Notes: generated by a model not told the origin, from the letters alone. DNA of 39,891 nucleotides from Spirochaetales bacterium (GCA_016934975.1 JAFGRV010000297.1:1-39891); one strand, 5' to 3'; numbered from the stretch's first letter, positions 1 to 7,730 are shown. Numbers and translations are program-made.

Positions 1-228
1 ACAGAGAAAAGAAAATGCATACAGAGCGATTATGAAACAAGTTTTTATTACGACAACTACCTTGACACCAACCGACACTTCACCGATAAACAATCCGTAT
101 ACATCTGTGAAATCTGTAGTTTGAATACCTTTTGTAATCTTACTCAAAAATCTATAATTTTGACAACAGGCCGGTATTCGTTCCTCTACAGGGATGGAAA
201 AATAGATTATCTTGAACAAGGAAAATAA
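1..228 (+). CDS. Possible 3' end of an unknown ORF, cut by the window edge
   Basis: One frame stays open from the first base to a TAA at 226-228, giving about 75 residues ending in DGKIDYLEQGK. I recognise no family. Part of the frame (74-140) is a repeat that recurs at 478-545 and resembles the common intergenic ATCTGTG/ATCCGTG type of repeat, so the open frame may be accidental. An AGGAGG follows the stop but no convincing gene starts after it. Low confidence. Confidence 0.25.
   Translation, partial: TEKRKCIQSDYETSFYYDNYLDTNRHFTDKQSVYICEICSLNTFCNLTQKSIILTTGRYSFLYRDGKIDYLEQGK
74..140 (+). repeat. Direct repeat, copy A
   Basis: About 67 bases, nearly identical to 478-545, with the shared core AAACAATCCGT.TACATCTGT. 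The few differences are single bases. See copy B. Confidence 0.7.
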
Positions 229-477
229 AGGAGGCCTCACCTGTGGCAGGTTTGTTGAAAGGTTTATCTGAGGGAGGAGGGGAGTAACTACGAATAATTT
301 GGGTAAGGCCATGCCGTTGAGATAACGGGATGCAGATGGAGACAGATAGTATGAAACTGTTATTTAAGATTTTGTGTTAACAGAAAATCCTGTAAAAAAA
401 TGAACGATTGTTAAACTATCAGCTTTAAAAATAAAAAATGGAATAATTAAGGAAAAGAGGAAGTTTGTTATATGCCT

Positions 478-545
478 GACACCTTTACCGTTAAACAATC
501 CGTTTACATCTGTGAAATCCGTAGTTTGAATACCTTTTGTCATCT
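478..545 (+). repeat. Direct repeat, copy B
   Basis: Second copy of the repeat at 74-140. It fills the end of the gene-free stretch 229-623, in which I see nothing else except a short open frame (472-582, about 36 codons) that simply translates the repeat. The track ORF starting at 537 begins inside this repeat, which is one reason to prefer the start at 624 for the next gene. Confidence 0.7.
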
Positions 546-623
546 GTTGCGGTCAGCTTTAGCATCAACCTTTCCATATTGACTATATTCGATATTATGT
601 GTATATCTGAGAGAGGTGAGATT

Positions 624-1673
624 ATGAATGATATAAAGATAGCGTTTTTTGATGCGAAGCCATATGATAAAGAATCCTTTGATTCTGAGAATTGGGATTC
701 TCGGTATTCGATTACATATTTTGATTCCAGGCTTACTGAGCAGACAGTTTCTTTGACGAAAGGCTTTGACGTGGTATGCGCCTTTGTGAATGATACGATT
801 AATGCTCCTGTTATTGCTGCTTTAAAAAATAATGGAATAAGGCTTATTGCCCTCAGATGCGCGGGATATAATAATGTGGATTTAAAACAGGCGTATAAAA
901 ATATTCATGTTGTCAGGGTTCCGGCTTATTCACCCTATGCGGTGGCGGAACACGCGGTGGCTTTAATGCTTTCCCTGAACCGGAAAATACACAAGGCTTA
1001 TTCCAGAACACGGGATAGTAATTTCAGTATAAACGGATTTCTTGGTTTTGATATGCATGGAAAAACAGCGGGAGTTATCGGTACGGGTCATATCGGACAA
1101 ATATTAATCTCCATTCTTAAAGGCTTTGGGATGAATGTTGTGGCCTATGATAAATTTCCGGATCATGAGAGAGCAGAGGAACTTCAATTTTCATATACCG
1201 ATCTTGATACGTTATTAGGAACTTCGGATATAATTTCCATTCATTGCCCTCTTAATAAAGAAACTCATCATGTTATAAATGAAGTATCAATCTCGAAAAT
1301 GAAAGATGATGTCATGATAATAAATACAAGCCGCGGGGGATTAATCGATACTAAAGCACTTGTGGAGGGGCTGAAGAGCGGGAAAATCGGTTCGGCAGGG
1401 CTGGATGTGTATGAAGAGGAAAGTGATTATTTTTTCGAGGACTTTTCATCCCACATTATTTCAGATGATATTCTTGCGCGGTTACTGACGTTTCCCAATG
1501 TCCTTATAACGTCGCACCAGGGTTTTTTTACGAAAGAGGCTTTGAGTACCATCGCGAAAACCACCTTGAACAATATTGCGGATTTTATTAAAAATGACAG
1601 TCCGGAAAATGAAATCTGTTACCGCTGTGATTCTGTCAGCTGTAGACGAAAAAAGGAAGGGAAATGTTTCTGA
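624..1673 (+). CDS. D-2-hydroxyacid (D-lactate-type) dehydrogenase
   Basis: 349-residue NAD-dependent D-isomer-specific 2-hydroxyacid dehydrogenase, most like fermentative D-lactate dehydrogenases, which reduce pyruvate to D-lactate. Visible motifs: Rossmann GVIGTGHIGQ near residues 149-158, catalytic Arg in NTSRGG near 237, Glu in GLDVYEEE near 264 and His in TSHQG near 298. The start at 624 is chosen over 537 because it follows GAGAGAGGTGAG and gives a family-like N-terminus (MNDIKIAFFDAKPYD). The C-terminal tail is longer than usual and carries four cysteines, CYRC-x4-C-x6-C. The gene overlaps the next one by 10 bases, suggesting translational coupling. Enzyme family is firm; the exact substrate is inferred. 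Confidence 0.9.
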   Translation: MNDIKIAFFDAKPYDKESFDSENWDSRYSITYFDSRLTEQTVSLTKGFDVVCAFVNDTINAPVIAALKNNGIRLIALRCAGYNNVDLKQAYKNIHVVRVPAYSPYAVAEHAVALMLSLNRKIHKAYSRTRDSNFSINGFLGFDMHGKTAGVIGTGHIGQILISILKGFGMNVVAYDKFPDHERAEELQFSYTDLDTLLGTSDIISIHCPLNKETHHVINEVSISKMKDDVMIINTSRGGLIDTKALVEGLKSGKIGSAGLDVYEEESDYFFEDFSSHIISDDILARLLTFPNVLITSHQGFFTKEALSTIAKTTLNNIADFIKNDSPENEICYRCDSVSCRRKKEGKCF

Positions 1674-2788
1674 ATAAACGAAAAAAAATCGTATTTATTT
1701 GTATATTAACCTGTCTCACACTGACTATAACTTTTTTTACGGCTGAAATATTCATACGGATTGCTGCTCCCGTACCATTGGTTAAATACTCGTACTCACC
1801 GACTCTTAAATGGGAGCCGGTTCCCAATTCCCGTTTTTCTTATTTTGATTTCAGGAACAGGAAAAAATCATATTCTAATGTTATCTCATATAATTCCAAC
1901 GGGTGCCGGGGGAAAGAGCGGGTAATACCGAAACCGGATAACATATTCAGGATTGTGTGTCTGGGGGATTCTTTTACCGAAGCATTACAGGTACCGGAAA
2001 ATACAATGTACACGACATTATTGGAGAATCTTTTAAATAACCCGGGGGGGATCTCTTCCAGAACAGTCGAGGTTGTGAATCTTGGTATAAGCGGGCAGGG
2101 GATCGTGCAGCATTATATCAATTTTATCGAGCGTGGAATGGCTTATGAACCGGACCTTGTTATTGAACAATTGTGTATAAATGATTTTATTGATGATGAA
2201 ACCATAACAACCGCACACCTGGATGATTCCACTCATAATGTAATCATCGTACCGGAAAAAAAGAATTTCTTTGCTCTTATGGGAATTTATATAAAAGATT
2301 TTTTAAAAAATAATTCCGTATTTTATAATTTTATTCAATCCAGGTTTATTCTTTCCGAGAGAGCTCAATTTCTTGAAGAGGAAAAAGAAATCCTCCTGGC
2401 CCTTTCCAGGGAGAAAGCAGGTAAAATAACAATTCCTCCTCATAGATTGATGAGAAGCTCCGGTTTTATTATGGCCCTGGGAAAAAAATGCAGGGAGAGG
2501 GGGATATTATTTGTTCCTTTTTCTTTTGTCATGCCCCCGGAAGTTGCCCATGGGGATACATTACGCTCTCTTTATAAAAAAATGAATAATCCTTTTATTG
2601 AACAATTGTCGCCGGTATTAGCTGCCGGGGGAATAACTTTGTATGATTTTACCGGATCCTTTGTTGAAAAGGAAGAAAAAGGGGAGTTTACGACAATTGA
2701 ATCCGACGGGCATTGGAATAAAACAGGCCACGAAGTCGTTGCTGCATCTCTGAAGGATGTACTTCTCAGGATTACCGGCGATAATTAA
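1664..2788 (+). CDS. Membrane-anchored SGNH/GDSL-family hydrolase
   Basis: 374 residues. An N-terminal hydrophobic helix (about residues 9-30, IVFICILTCLTLTITFF) should anchor the protein with the catalytic domain outside the cytoplasmic membrane. The nucleophile motif is GDSFTE near residue 100 and the Asp/His pair sits in SDGHWNKTGH near 346-355, which are SGNH-hydrolase blocks I and V. Members of this superfamily are esterases, lipases or polysaccharide O-acetyl transfer/removal enzymes; the substrate cannot be told here. The start overlaps the end of the dehydrogenase gene (ATGTTTCTGA) with AGGAAGGGA as ribosome site. Confidence 0.8.
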   Translation: MFLNKRKKIVFICILTCLTLTITFFTAEIFIRIAAPVPLVKYSYSPTLKWEPVPNSRFSYFDFRNRKKSYSNVISYNSNGCRGKERVIPKPDNIFRIVCLGDSFTEALQVPENTMYTTLLENLLNNPGGISSRTVEVVNLGISGQGIVQHYINFIERGMAYEPDLVIEQLCINDFIDDETITTAHLDDSTHNVIIVPEKKNFFALMGIYIKDFLKNNSVFYNFIQSRFILSERAQFLEEEKEILLALSREKAGKITIPPHRLMRSSGFIMALGKKCRERGILFVPFSFVMPPEVAHGDTLRSLYKKMNNPFIEQLSPVLAAGGITLYDFTGSFVEKEEKGEFTTIESDGHWNKTGHEVVAASLKDVLLRITGDN

Positions 2789-2815
2789 GACAACTAATGA
2801 AACATCTAAGGAGAT

Positions 2816-3115
2816 TCAATTCAGATATTCAACTAACATCTCCGTATAGTTTTTGTTTATATAAAAGAAATCAATCCCATTCTCGTAGAATTTGGAACCT
2901 AAATCCAGGCTCCACATTACCTTGCCTTTTATTTTTAATTTTTCCCTGCCGGGGAGTGAGATTTCCAGGGTAAGAAATTTCCCCATTTCCAGGGGTTCGT
3001 GGGTTGTAATGCAAATACCCTTATCCCGGACATTCTTTACTTGTGCCTTTATCTGTTTTTTTAAATTTACAATGACTTCCACCATGATCCTCGGTAAATT
3101 ATTTTTTCTTCTCAC
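2816..3115 (-). CDS. PilZ-domain protein
   Basis: 99 residues spanning almost only a PilZ domain, the c-di-GMP-binding fold. The second binding motif is recognisable as NVRDKGICIT (D/NxSxxG type, degenerate) and the strand pattern KIKGKVMWS...ENGIDFFYI is typical. The first RxxxR motif is weak (RRKNNLPRI), so c-di-GMP binding is uncertain. The start is GTG, placed by AAAGGAG nine to ten bases upstream on the minus strand. It is convergent with the SGNH hydrolase gene. Two more PilZ genes lie at 27.0-27.7 kb with the same single-domain layout. Confidence 0.8.
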   Translation of the reverse strand: MRRKNNLPRIMVEVIVNLKKQIKAQVKNVRDKGICITTHEPLEMGKFLTLEISLPGREKLKIKGKVMWSLDLGSKFYENGIDFFYINKNYTEMLVEYLN

Positions 3116-3312
3116 CCGTTATTACTCCTTTTTCCGGCTGATTTTTTCGAATCAATCTATTTCAAATTTTATACAATTCTCTCCGAAAGGCAAGCAATAA
3201 ATTCGTTTTCCCGAAAAATATTATTTCCTGACCTGAGAGAGAAAAGAAACTGTTGCATTATTCAGGTTGCGGGGTTATTCTTGATAATACTAATCATAAG
3301 GATTATAGACGA

Positions 3313-3720
3313 ATGATTCTTTATGAGTTTCTGGATATATTTTTTATAGTTTTTCATACACTCTTCACCCTCTTCGGCACCTTCGGGTGGATTTGGCGGA
3401 AAACACGAAAGCTCCATCTTTTTCTGATTCTCCTTACCGCCGGGTCATGGGTCGGACTGGGATATATCTTCGGATTGGGCTTCGGGTATTGCCCTTTTAC
3501 CGACTGGCATTGGCAGATAAAAATAAAACTGGGACATCATTATTTGCCCAGGTCATATATTAAATACCTCATTGATTTATTTACCGGTTGGGACGTGGAC
3601 CCGGATCTGGTTGATGCCGGGGTTGTTATTATATTTATCATTGCTCTTCTCCTTTCTGTCATCCTGAATATCCGGGATTTTATTAAGAAGAAACGGAAAA
3701 CCCAATTGAAAAGAAGATGA
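3313..3720 (+). CDS. Small integral membrane protein, DUF2784-like
   Basis: 135 residues with hydrophobic segments near the N-terminus, in the middle and at the end (VVIIFIIALLLSVILNI), followed by a lysine/arginine-rich tail. The stretch GFGYCPFTDWHWQIKIKLG resembles the conserved CPLTDWHW block of DUF2784-type proteins; function unknown. I choose the ATG at 3313 (AAGGA ten bases upstream) rather than the TTG at 3253 because the 20 extra residues look non-native. The 3' end overlaps the 3' end of the convergent gene by 38 bases. Confidence 0.65.
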   Translation: MILYEFLDIFFIVFHTLFTLFGTFGWIWRKTRKLHLFLILLTAGSWVGLGYIFGLGFGYCPFTDWHWQIKIKLGHHYLPRSYIKYLIDLFTGWDVDPDLVDAGVVIIFIIALLLSVILNIRDFIKKKRKTQLKRR

Positions 3721-5041
3721 ATTGAAAGGGATTATCAGCACATAACCGGAATCCCTCTTTTGTTAATGGCAGCGGTTTTTTCATTGAACAGGAAGTCCAT
3801 ATATCAACCTTGTCTTTATGGAATGTATACTCCAGTTTTCCTTTCCAGGAAGTAGCTTCATTTATAAAAAGACTGTTTTGTAGTGAAAGGCTGTGGTTTT
3901 GTTTACACCATTCGAATCCCGCGGTTATTTTTGTTTCAAAGGTTGATGTTTCATCGATTGAAAGAGAAATCGCACTCTCTATTTCTATTTCCGGGTTTGT
4001 ATACCCGAATGCCAGGGTGAGTTCATGAGTTTCTTCTTTTGTATTGTTTTCATCAAAGGACAGGGATGATTTTTCACGGACCATGAGGTCGATTTCCTCT
4101 TTTTTTCTCAGGGTGTGAGCTGCCGTCAGTTTTCCATCGATAGTGTTTGATGTGTCAAGATGATCCCGGGGAACCGGGGAGGGATGATTAATATCAAGAT
4201 AAACCATGAGTTCTCCTTTTAACCACGCAACCGGCGACCACTGAACCGACCCCCCGGTGCGGACCATTTTCTCTGTGGATGACCCCCCGGGTGTCACATA
4301 AGAGGGGGAACAATAGCCGAAGACGGAAGAGAGGGTGACTTTATTAAGCATGGCTGCTATATAACTATGGATAAAAAATCCCGGGATGATGAGATCCCCC
4401 GCCGAAAGGCTCCCGGAGATTGATATTTCCAGATGGTGTGTTTGAAGACGATTTTTCATGGAAAGATGTGAGAGTGTACCGTCGGGAAACTGATGTTTCG
4501 GTGAAAACCAGGAATCCACGGGAGCGGGCTGTAAAGGCCGGGATAGGGAGAGGAGGAGGTCTGTTTTTAAACTCTCCCGGCAGGTAAGACTGACCTTTGT
4601 CCCGAAAAAATAAGGAACGTCCTCCCCTGTTTGAAAAAAGAGGGAGCACATATCCGGGATGAGGATGAGATTAAGAAACCTTTTGGGGCCTGGTTCAAAG
4701 GTTTTTTTTAGTCGTAATTCCGTCTTTTCCTGATAAACCGCACTCTGTGGAGAGTATCCCAGGGGATTGTTGATTTCCGTAAAAAGCCCGCAGGTATACA
4801 TCGGTCCGAAGGAAAAAAGGAAAGTGGTAATGCCGAAAGTAAGGTGATGTTCTTCCGTGGTCTTTGATTCATCTATAAGAAATAAGGCAAGATTGTCCAT
4901 GGCATAATAAAGCCGGACCCTGAATTCCGAGTTTTCATGTATCTCGCAATGCATGCTTTGGGCTTCTTCCGTAAAACCGGGGGTACTCCATAATAAAAGA
5001 AAGAATATCATAGGTGAAATCATGATTATTTGTTTTTTCAT
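3683..5041 (-). CDS. Secreted beta-rich protein of unknown function
   Basis: 452 residues from the chosen start. The N-terminus MKKQIIMISPMIFFLLLWSTPGFTEEA is a signal peptide with a likely cut after GFT or FTEEA. The rest alternates polar and apolar residues in many short strands with no internal hydrophobic helix, as in outer-membrane barrels or large periplasmic beta proteins; I recognise no family. The ATG at 5041 is preferred over 5095 because it puts the signal peptide at the very start, although no good Shine-Dalgarno precedes it. Divergent from the MarR gene, so their upstream regions are shared. Confidence 0.6.
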   Translation of the reverse strand: MKKQIIMISPMIFFLLLWSTPGFTEEAQSMHCEIHENSEFRVRLYYAMDNLALFLIDESKTTEEHHLTFGITTFLFSFGPMYTCGLFTEINNPLGYSPQSAVYQEKTELRLKKTFEPGPKRFLNLILIPDMCSLFFQTGEDVPYFFGTKVSLTCRESLKTDLLLSLSRPLQPAPVDSWFSPKHQFPDGTLSHLSMKNRLQTHHLEISISGSLSAGDLIIPGFFIHSYIAAMLNKVTLSSVFGYCSPSYVTPGGSSTEKMVRTGGSVQWSPVAWLKGELMVYLDINHPSPVPRDHLDTSNTIDGKLTAAHTLRKKEEIDLMVREKSSLSFDENNTKEETHELTLAFGYTNPEIEIESAISLSIDETSTFETKITAGFEWCKQNHSLSLQNSLFINEATSWKGKLEYTFHKDKVDIWTSCSMKKPLPLTKEGFRLCADNPFQFIFFSIGFSVSS

Positions 5042-5149
5042 AGGGGAAGATGTGCAAAACCCGTGCCGTAAAATTGATTCGAAAGGCCTCCTCATTTACA
5101 TTTATTTACAGAAATAGTGAGCCGGAAGTGAAAATGATGAAAAAAAAGC

Positions 5150-5188
5150 TTGATTGTCGTTGTAAATTGTTGTATGATGCAACAATTT
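5150..5188 (+). promoter_or_regulatory. MarR-gene promoter with overlapping palindromic operator
   Basis: TTGATT (5150-5155), 17-base spacer and TATGAT (5173-5178) form a near-consensus promoter. The -10 box is the centre of the inverted repeat AAATTGTTG-TATGATG-CAACAATTT (5164-5188), with perfect 9-base arms. This is the arrangement expected for MarR autorepression. It may also influence the divergent gene at 5041. Confidence 0.75.
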
Positions 5189-5216
5189 GAAATAGCAATT
5201 AAGGAGTAAGGTAAAA

Positions 5217-5654
5217 ATGAAAGACAAGATGAATGATTTTTTAAGTGTTACCAGAGATTTAATGAAAAAATTCCACATCATTAACCGTGAACAGCGGTAT
5301 TGTCATAAAATCACCCTGTCCCAGGGCTATGCCATAAGTGTTCTTGCGCAAAAAGGAAAAATGAGCATGAGTTCCTTAAGTCAGGAACTTGGGGTTTCCC
5401 CGAGTACCATGACAAGAATTGTGGATGTCCTTGTGCGGGAGAATATTATTACCCGGGCTGTGGAATGTGATGACCGCCGTCAGGTCTGCGTGGAATTGAC
5501 GGATTATGGCCATGAACTTCACGCCTCCCTGGAGCAAAGCTCTACCGAATATTTATCACTTTTTCTTAAAGCGCTTCCCGAGGATAAGCAGGAAGATGTC
5601 ATCGCGTCCCTTATGCTGCTCAATAAAGCGATCGGCGAGGTCTGCCCTCCCTGA
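5217..5654 (+). CDS. MarR-family transcriptional regulator
   Basis: 145 residues, the normal MarR length. The winged helix-turn-helix covers about residues 45-100 (MSMSSLSQELGVSPSTMTRIVDVL, with the wing at RAVECDDRRQVCVELTDYG). MarR dimers usually repress their own promoter and neighbouring genes until a small ligand is bound. A clear AAGGAG lies upstream of the ATG. The perfect palindrome on its own promoter supports autoregulation. The targets are unknown; the next gene downstream has its own strong promoter, so it need not be one. Confidence 0.9.
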   Translation: MKDKMNDFLSVTRDLMKKFHIINREQRYCHKITLSQGYAISVLAQKGKMSMSSLSQELGVSPSTMTRIVDVLVRENIITRAVECDDRRQVCVELTDYGHELHASLEQSSTEYLSLFLKALPEDKQEDVIASLMLLNKAIGEVCPP

Positions 5655-5689
5655 CCTTTTTTTCATGCTCCCCGGTTCCTCCTTTTCTC

Positions 5690-5717
5690 TTGACATCCTC
5701 ATTTTTTTGCATAGAAT
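5690..5717 (+). promoter_or_regulatory. Strong sigma-70 promoter for the structured RNA
   Basis: TTGACA (5690-5695), 16-base spacer and TAGAAT (5712-5717): one mismatch from consensus overall. The predicted start is near 5724, just before the structured RNA and about 550 bases before the slipin gene, so it should drive a stable RNA and perhaps read into the slipin gene. Confidence 0.75.
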
Positions 5718-5739
5718 TCATATCAGTCTGTATTTGTCA

Positions 5740-6055
5740 GTAAGCTTACCGGGCAAGGATTTCCGTATGGTCCTGCAGTGCTTTCCGCCTTGAAAGAGTC
5801 GCGGGAAAGTATGCTGAAGCTTACGTGAATGCAAACTAGCCGAACGGATGACAGGGGTTCGATTCCCCTATTAGTGTAAACTGATTCGTCTAGTGGCAGG
5901 ACATTCGTTTCCAAAAGTGAAGGTTCGAATCCTTCATCAGGCTTCGGCCTGATTGGCGGAACGGTAGACGCAATAGACTGATAATCTATCTTTTTACGTG
6001 TAAGTGGCGGTAAAGAAGGGTTGGTCTTCCATGAAGGCTTCGGCTTTTGTGTAAG
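5740..6055 (+). ncRNA. Structured RNA with two tandem tRNA-like modules, probable bacterial Y RNA (YrlA-like)
   Basis: Module 1: T-arm AGGGG-TTCGATT-CCCCT (5853-5869), acceptor-like stem ATTAGT-GTAA-ACTGAT (5870-5885) closed by a GNRA loop, D-arm GTC-TAGTGGCAG-GAC (5888-5902). Module 2: T-arm GAAGG-TTCGAAT-CCTTC (5919-5935), acceptor-like stem ATCAGGC-TTCG-GCCTGAT (5936-5953) closed by a UUCG loop, D-arm GCG...CGC (5956-5971), anticodon-like hairpin ATAGA-CTGATAA-TCTAT (5973-5989). The order is that of a circularly permuted tRNA whose acceptor ends are joined by a tetraloop. An outer helix can close around both modules: CAAA-ct-AGCCGAA (5832-5844) with TTCGGCT-TTTG (6039-6049). It contains GCCGAACG, which fits the Ro/Rsr-binding consensus I recall for bacterial Y RNAs. 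A further imperfect stem capped by TTCG (6030-6051) competes with it. Exact ends are unknown; 5740-5824 can form a separate hairpin. Structure is read from sequence; Y RNA identity is inference. Confidence 0.7.
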
Positions 6056-6274
6056 AACAATTGTATGTGCTTTGCAGGAAGGCGGATGATGGATCCGGCC
6101 ATCCGGCTGCGGCTTGCGGGAAACAGGTATGGTGACCCGGCATATTCAGGTGCCGGGAGGCATAGGTGTTGAACATGGCCCCAACCGGAAAAGAGGTTTC
6201 CACCCCCCTTGCTCCGTACATCCGATTGAGACCCTCTTTACTTCCGCTTATTTTTATGAAACCAGGAGGACCGG
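6056..6274 (+). other. Gene-free leader between the RNA and the slipin gene
   Basis: Contains two small GC-rich hairpins, GATGG-ATCCGG-CCATC and CCCGGCA-tattcagg-TGCCGGG (6136-6157), with no T-run, so neither is a clear terminator. The slipin gene may therefore be transcribed from the RNA promoter at 5690. A separate 75-codon minus-strand frame here looks like a shadow. Confidence 0.4.
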
Positions 6275-7378
6275 ATGATTATAAAGAATGATGAACGGGG
6301 ATTATTATTTAAAGACGGGAGTTATGTAAAACACCTGAAACCGGGGAATTACTTTTATTTCGGTTCTCATAAGAATAAAATAACAGTTCTCGATGTGAAT
6401 AAACCCTTTGAAACGGAAAAGGATATTTCGGTTTTTCTGGGAGATGAGGAGCTTAAAAAAGAACTTGATATCCTTGATGTCAGGGATAATGAGATAGCTC
6501 TTTATTATCAGGATGGGAAATTTGTGAGGATTTATACCTCCGGGAAATATGCCTTCTGGAATGTATTAAAAAAGAATACCTTTAAAATCCTCGACAAGAA
6601 TAACCCCGAGTTGGATGATACAATTGAACGCTCTTTGTTTTCTCATCCGGCTTTCGCCAATCGTTACACTCTCCTGGAAGTCTTTAATTTTGAGAAAGGA
6701 CTTCTCTTCTATAATAATACCTTCCAAAAATTACTCGATCCCGGGAGATATTATTTTTTAAACGGGAATATCGCCGTTACCGCGCTAAAAGCGGATCTGC
6801 GGCGTCAGCAAATGGATGTGGCGGGGCAGGAGATCATGACGGAAGATAAAGTCACTTTGCGCCTTAATTTTGTCTGTCATTTTGTCATTGTAGATCCCAT
6901 AAAGACCTATCTTGAGACAAAAGATTTCCAGACTCAGGTTTATAATCTGCTCCAGCTCATTTTACGGGAGTATGTAGGGTCCATGAAACTGGACGAGCTG
7001 CTGCGGAAGAAAAAAGAGATCGGGGATTTTGTTCTTGAACAGCTGAAGCAGCAGAGTGACGTATTTGGTATCGAGTTTCTCTTTGCCGGATTAAAGGATG
7101 TGATTCTTCCCGGTGAAATCAAGACTATTTTAAACACGGTGATTCTGGCGGAAAAAAAAGCCCTGGCAAATGTCATTACACGAAGGGAAGAAACGGCATC
7201 TACCCGGAGTCTTTTAAATACCGCAAAATTGATGGATGAAAACAAAACCCTCTACCGCTTAAAAGAATTTGAAGTCCTGGAAAAGATCTGTGAAAAAATA
7301 GGAAATATTTCCCTTATGGGAGGGGGATCTTTGATTGAGCATTTGAGCGCCCTTTTTACTGCCCGGAAAGAGGAATAA
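6275..7378 (+). CDS. Slipin-type SPFH/band-7 family protein
   Basis: 367 residues. The SPFH core covers about residues 140-310 (LLEVFNFEKGLLF ... VTALKADLRRQQMDVAGQEIMTEDKVTLRLNF ... DPIKTYL), followed by a helical tail. There is no N-terminal membrane helix. The N-terminal half holds three related segments of the type GLLFKDGSYVKHLKPGNYFYF, ALYYQDGKFVRIYTSGKYAFW and GLLFYNNTFQKLLDPGRYYFL, suggesting internal duplication. SPFH proteins make large ring or cage assemblies at membranes. From memory, slipins recur near RtcB/Ro-type RNA repair genes, which fits the Y-RNA-like RNA just upstream, but no rsr or rtc gene lies in this window. The start has an ideal AGGAGG. Confidence 0.85.
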   Translation: MIIKNDERGLLFKDGSYVKHLKPGNYFYFGSHKNKITVLDVNKPFETEKDISVFLGDEELKKELDILDVRDNEIALYYQDGKFVRIYTSGKYAFWNVLKKNTFKILDKNNPELDDTIERSLFSHPAFANRYTLLEVFNFEKGLLFYNNTFQKLLDPGRYYFLNGNIAVTALKADLRRQQMDVAGQEIMTEDKVTLRLNFVCHFVIVDPIKTYLETKDFQTQVYNLLQLILREYVGSMKLDELLRKKKEIGDFVLEQLKQQSDVFGIEFLFAGLKDVILPGEIKTILNTVILAEKKALANVITRREETASTRSLLNTAKLMDENKTLYRLKEFEVLEKICEKIGNISLMGGGSLIEHLSALFTARKEE

Positions 7379-7479
7379 TTCTAACTATTCGGCTACCAGT
7401 AGTTCGCATTATGGCGCCCCCTCCGGGCCGGGCTCTTCGCTTCAGATTCCTTATTAAAACGCTTCTGCATTTTAATTTA

Positions 7480-7506
7480 GCATAACCGGATAATGTCCGG
7501 TTATGC
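7480..7506 (+). terminator. Hairpin downstream of the slipin gene
   Basis: Perfect 11-bp stem GCATAACCGGA / TCCGGTTATGC with a 5-base loop. No proper T-run follows (only TTTAGTTTTAT a little later), so termination is likely but not sure. It lies in the gene-free stretch 7379-8176, whose other content is the inverted repeat pair at 7661 and 7981. Confidence 0.5.
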
Positions 7507-7660
7507 ACGGTTTAGTTTTATATGGTTTAAAAGAACGGCTCTGTCGCCGCCGCCCTTTTAAACTGTAAACCTGCGGGATTTTCGCTACGATCCCTGGCGC
7601 AATTGGTCACATCATATCAGAATTGCTGTCCACTATCAGCAAATCTAAATGTATAAGAAA

Positions 7661-7730
7661 TTTAACCACAGAGACGCCTGGGCGTCTGAACACGGAGCCT
7701 GCGCAAAGAGGCCAACGCACACGGATATAA
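7661..7730 (+). repeat. Dispersed repeat, left copy of an inverted pair
   Basis: AACCACAGA, a palindrome GACGCC-TG-GGCGTC (7673-7686), then GAACACGGAGCCTGCGCA and ACGCACACGGAT. The same unit lies in opposite orientation at 7981-8050 but with a different palindrome at the same place. Probably a small mobile or hairpin-forming repeat. The track ORFs here (7649-7873 and its antisense partner) are not genes. Confidence 0.75.

Noticed and set aside
537-623. Upstream start of the dehydrogenase at 537
   Set aside because: The added 29 residues come partly from a DNA repeat and the start has no ribosome site; 624 has one.
2033-2236. Minus-strand ORFs inside the SGNH hydrolase and similar antisense frames elsewhere
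   Set aside because: Shadows of well-supported genes on the other strand, with no ribosome sites or motifs.
5881-5940. Ordinary tRNA gene (CTGAT ... ATCAG ends, D- and T-arms present)
   Set aside because: Only 60 bases; the anticodon arm plus variable region is about seven bases too short, and the acceptor strands pair better with their immediate neighbours through tetraloops, so a tRNA-mimic fits better.
6940-7245. 101-codon minus-strand ORF inside the slipin gene
   Set aside because: Ser/Phe/Arg-rich reverse reading of the coding strand; no independent evidence.
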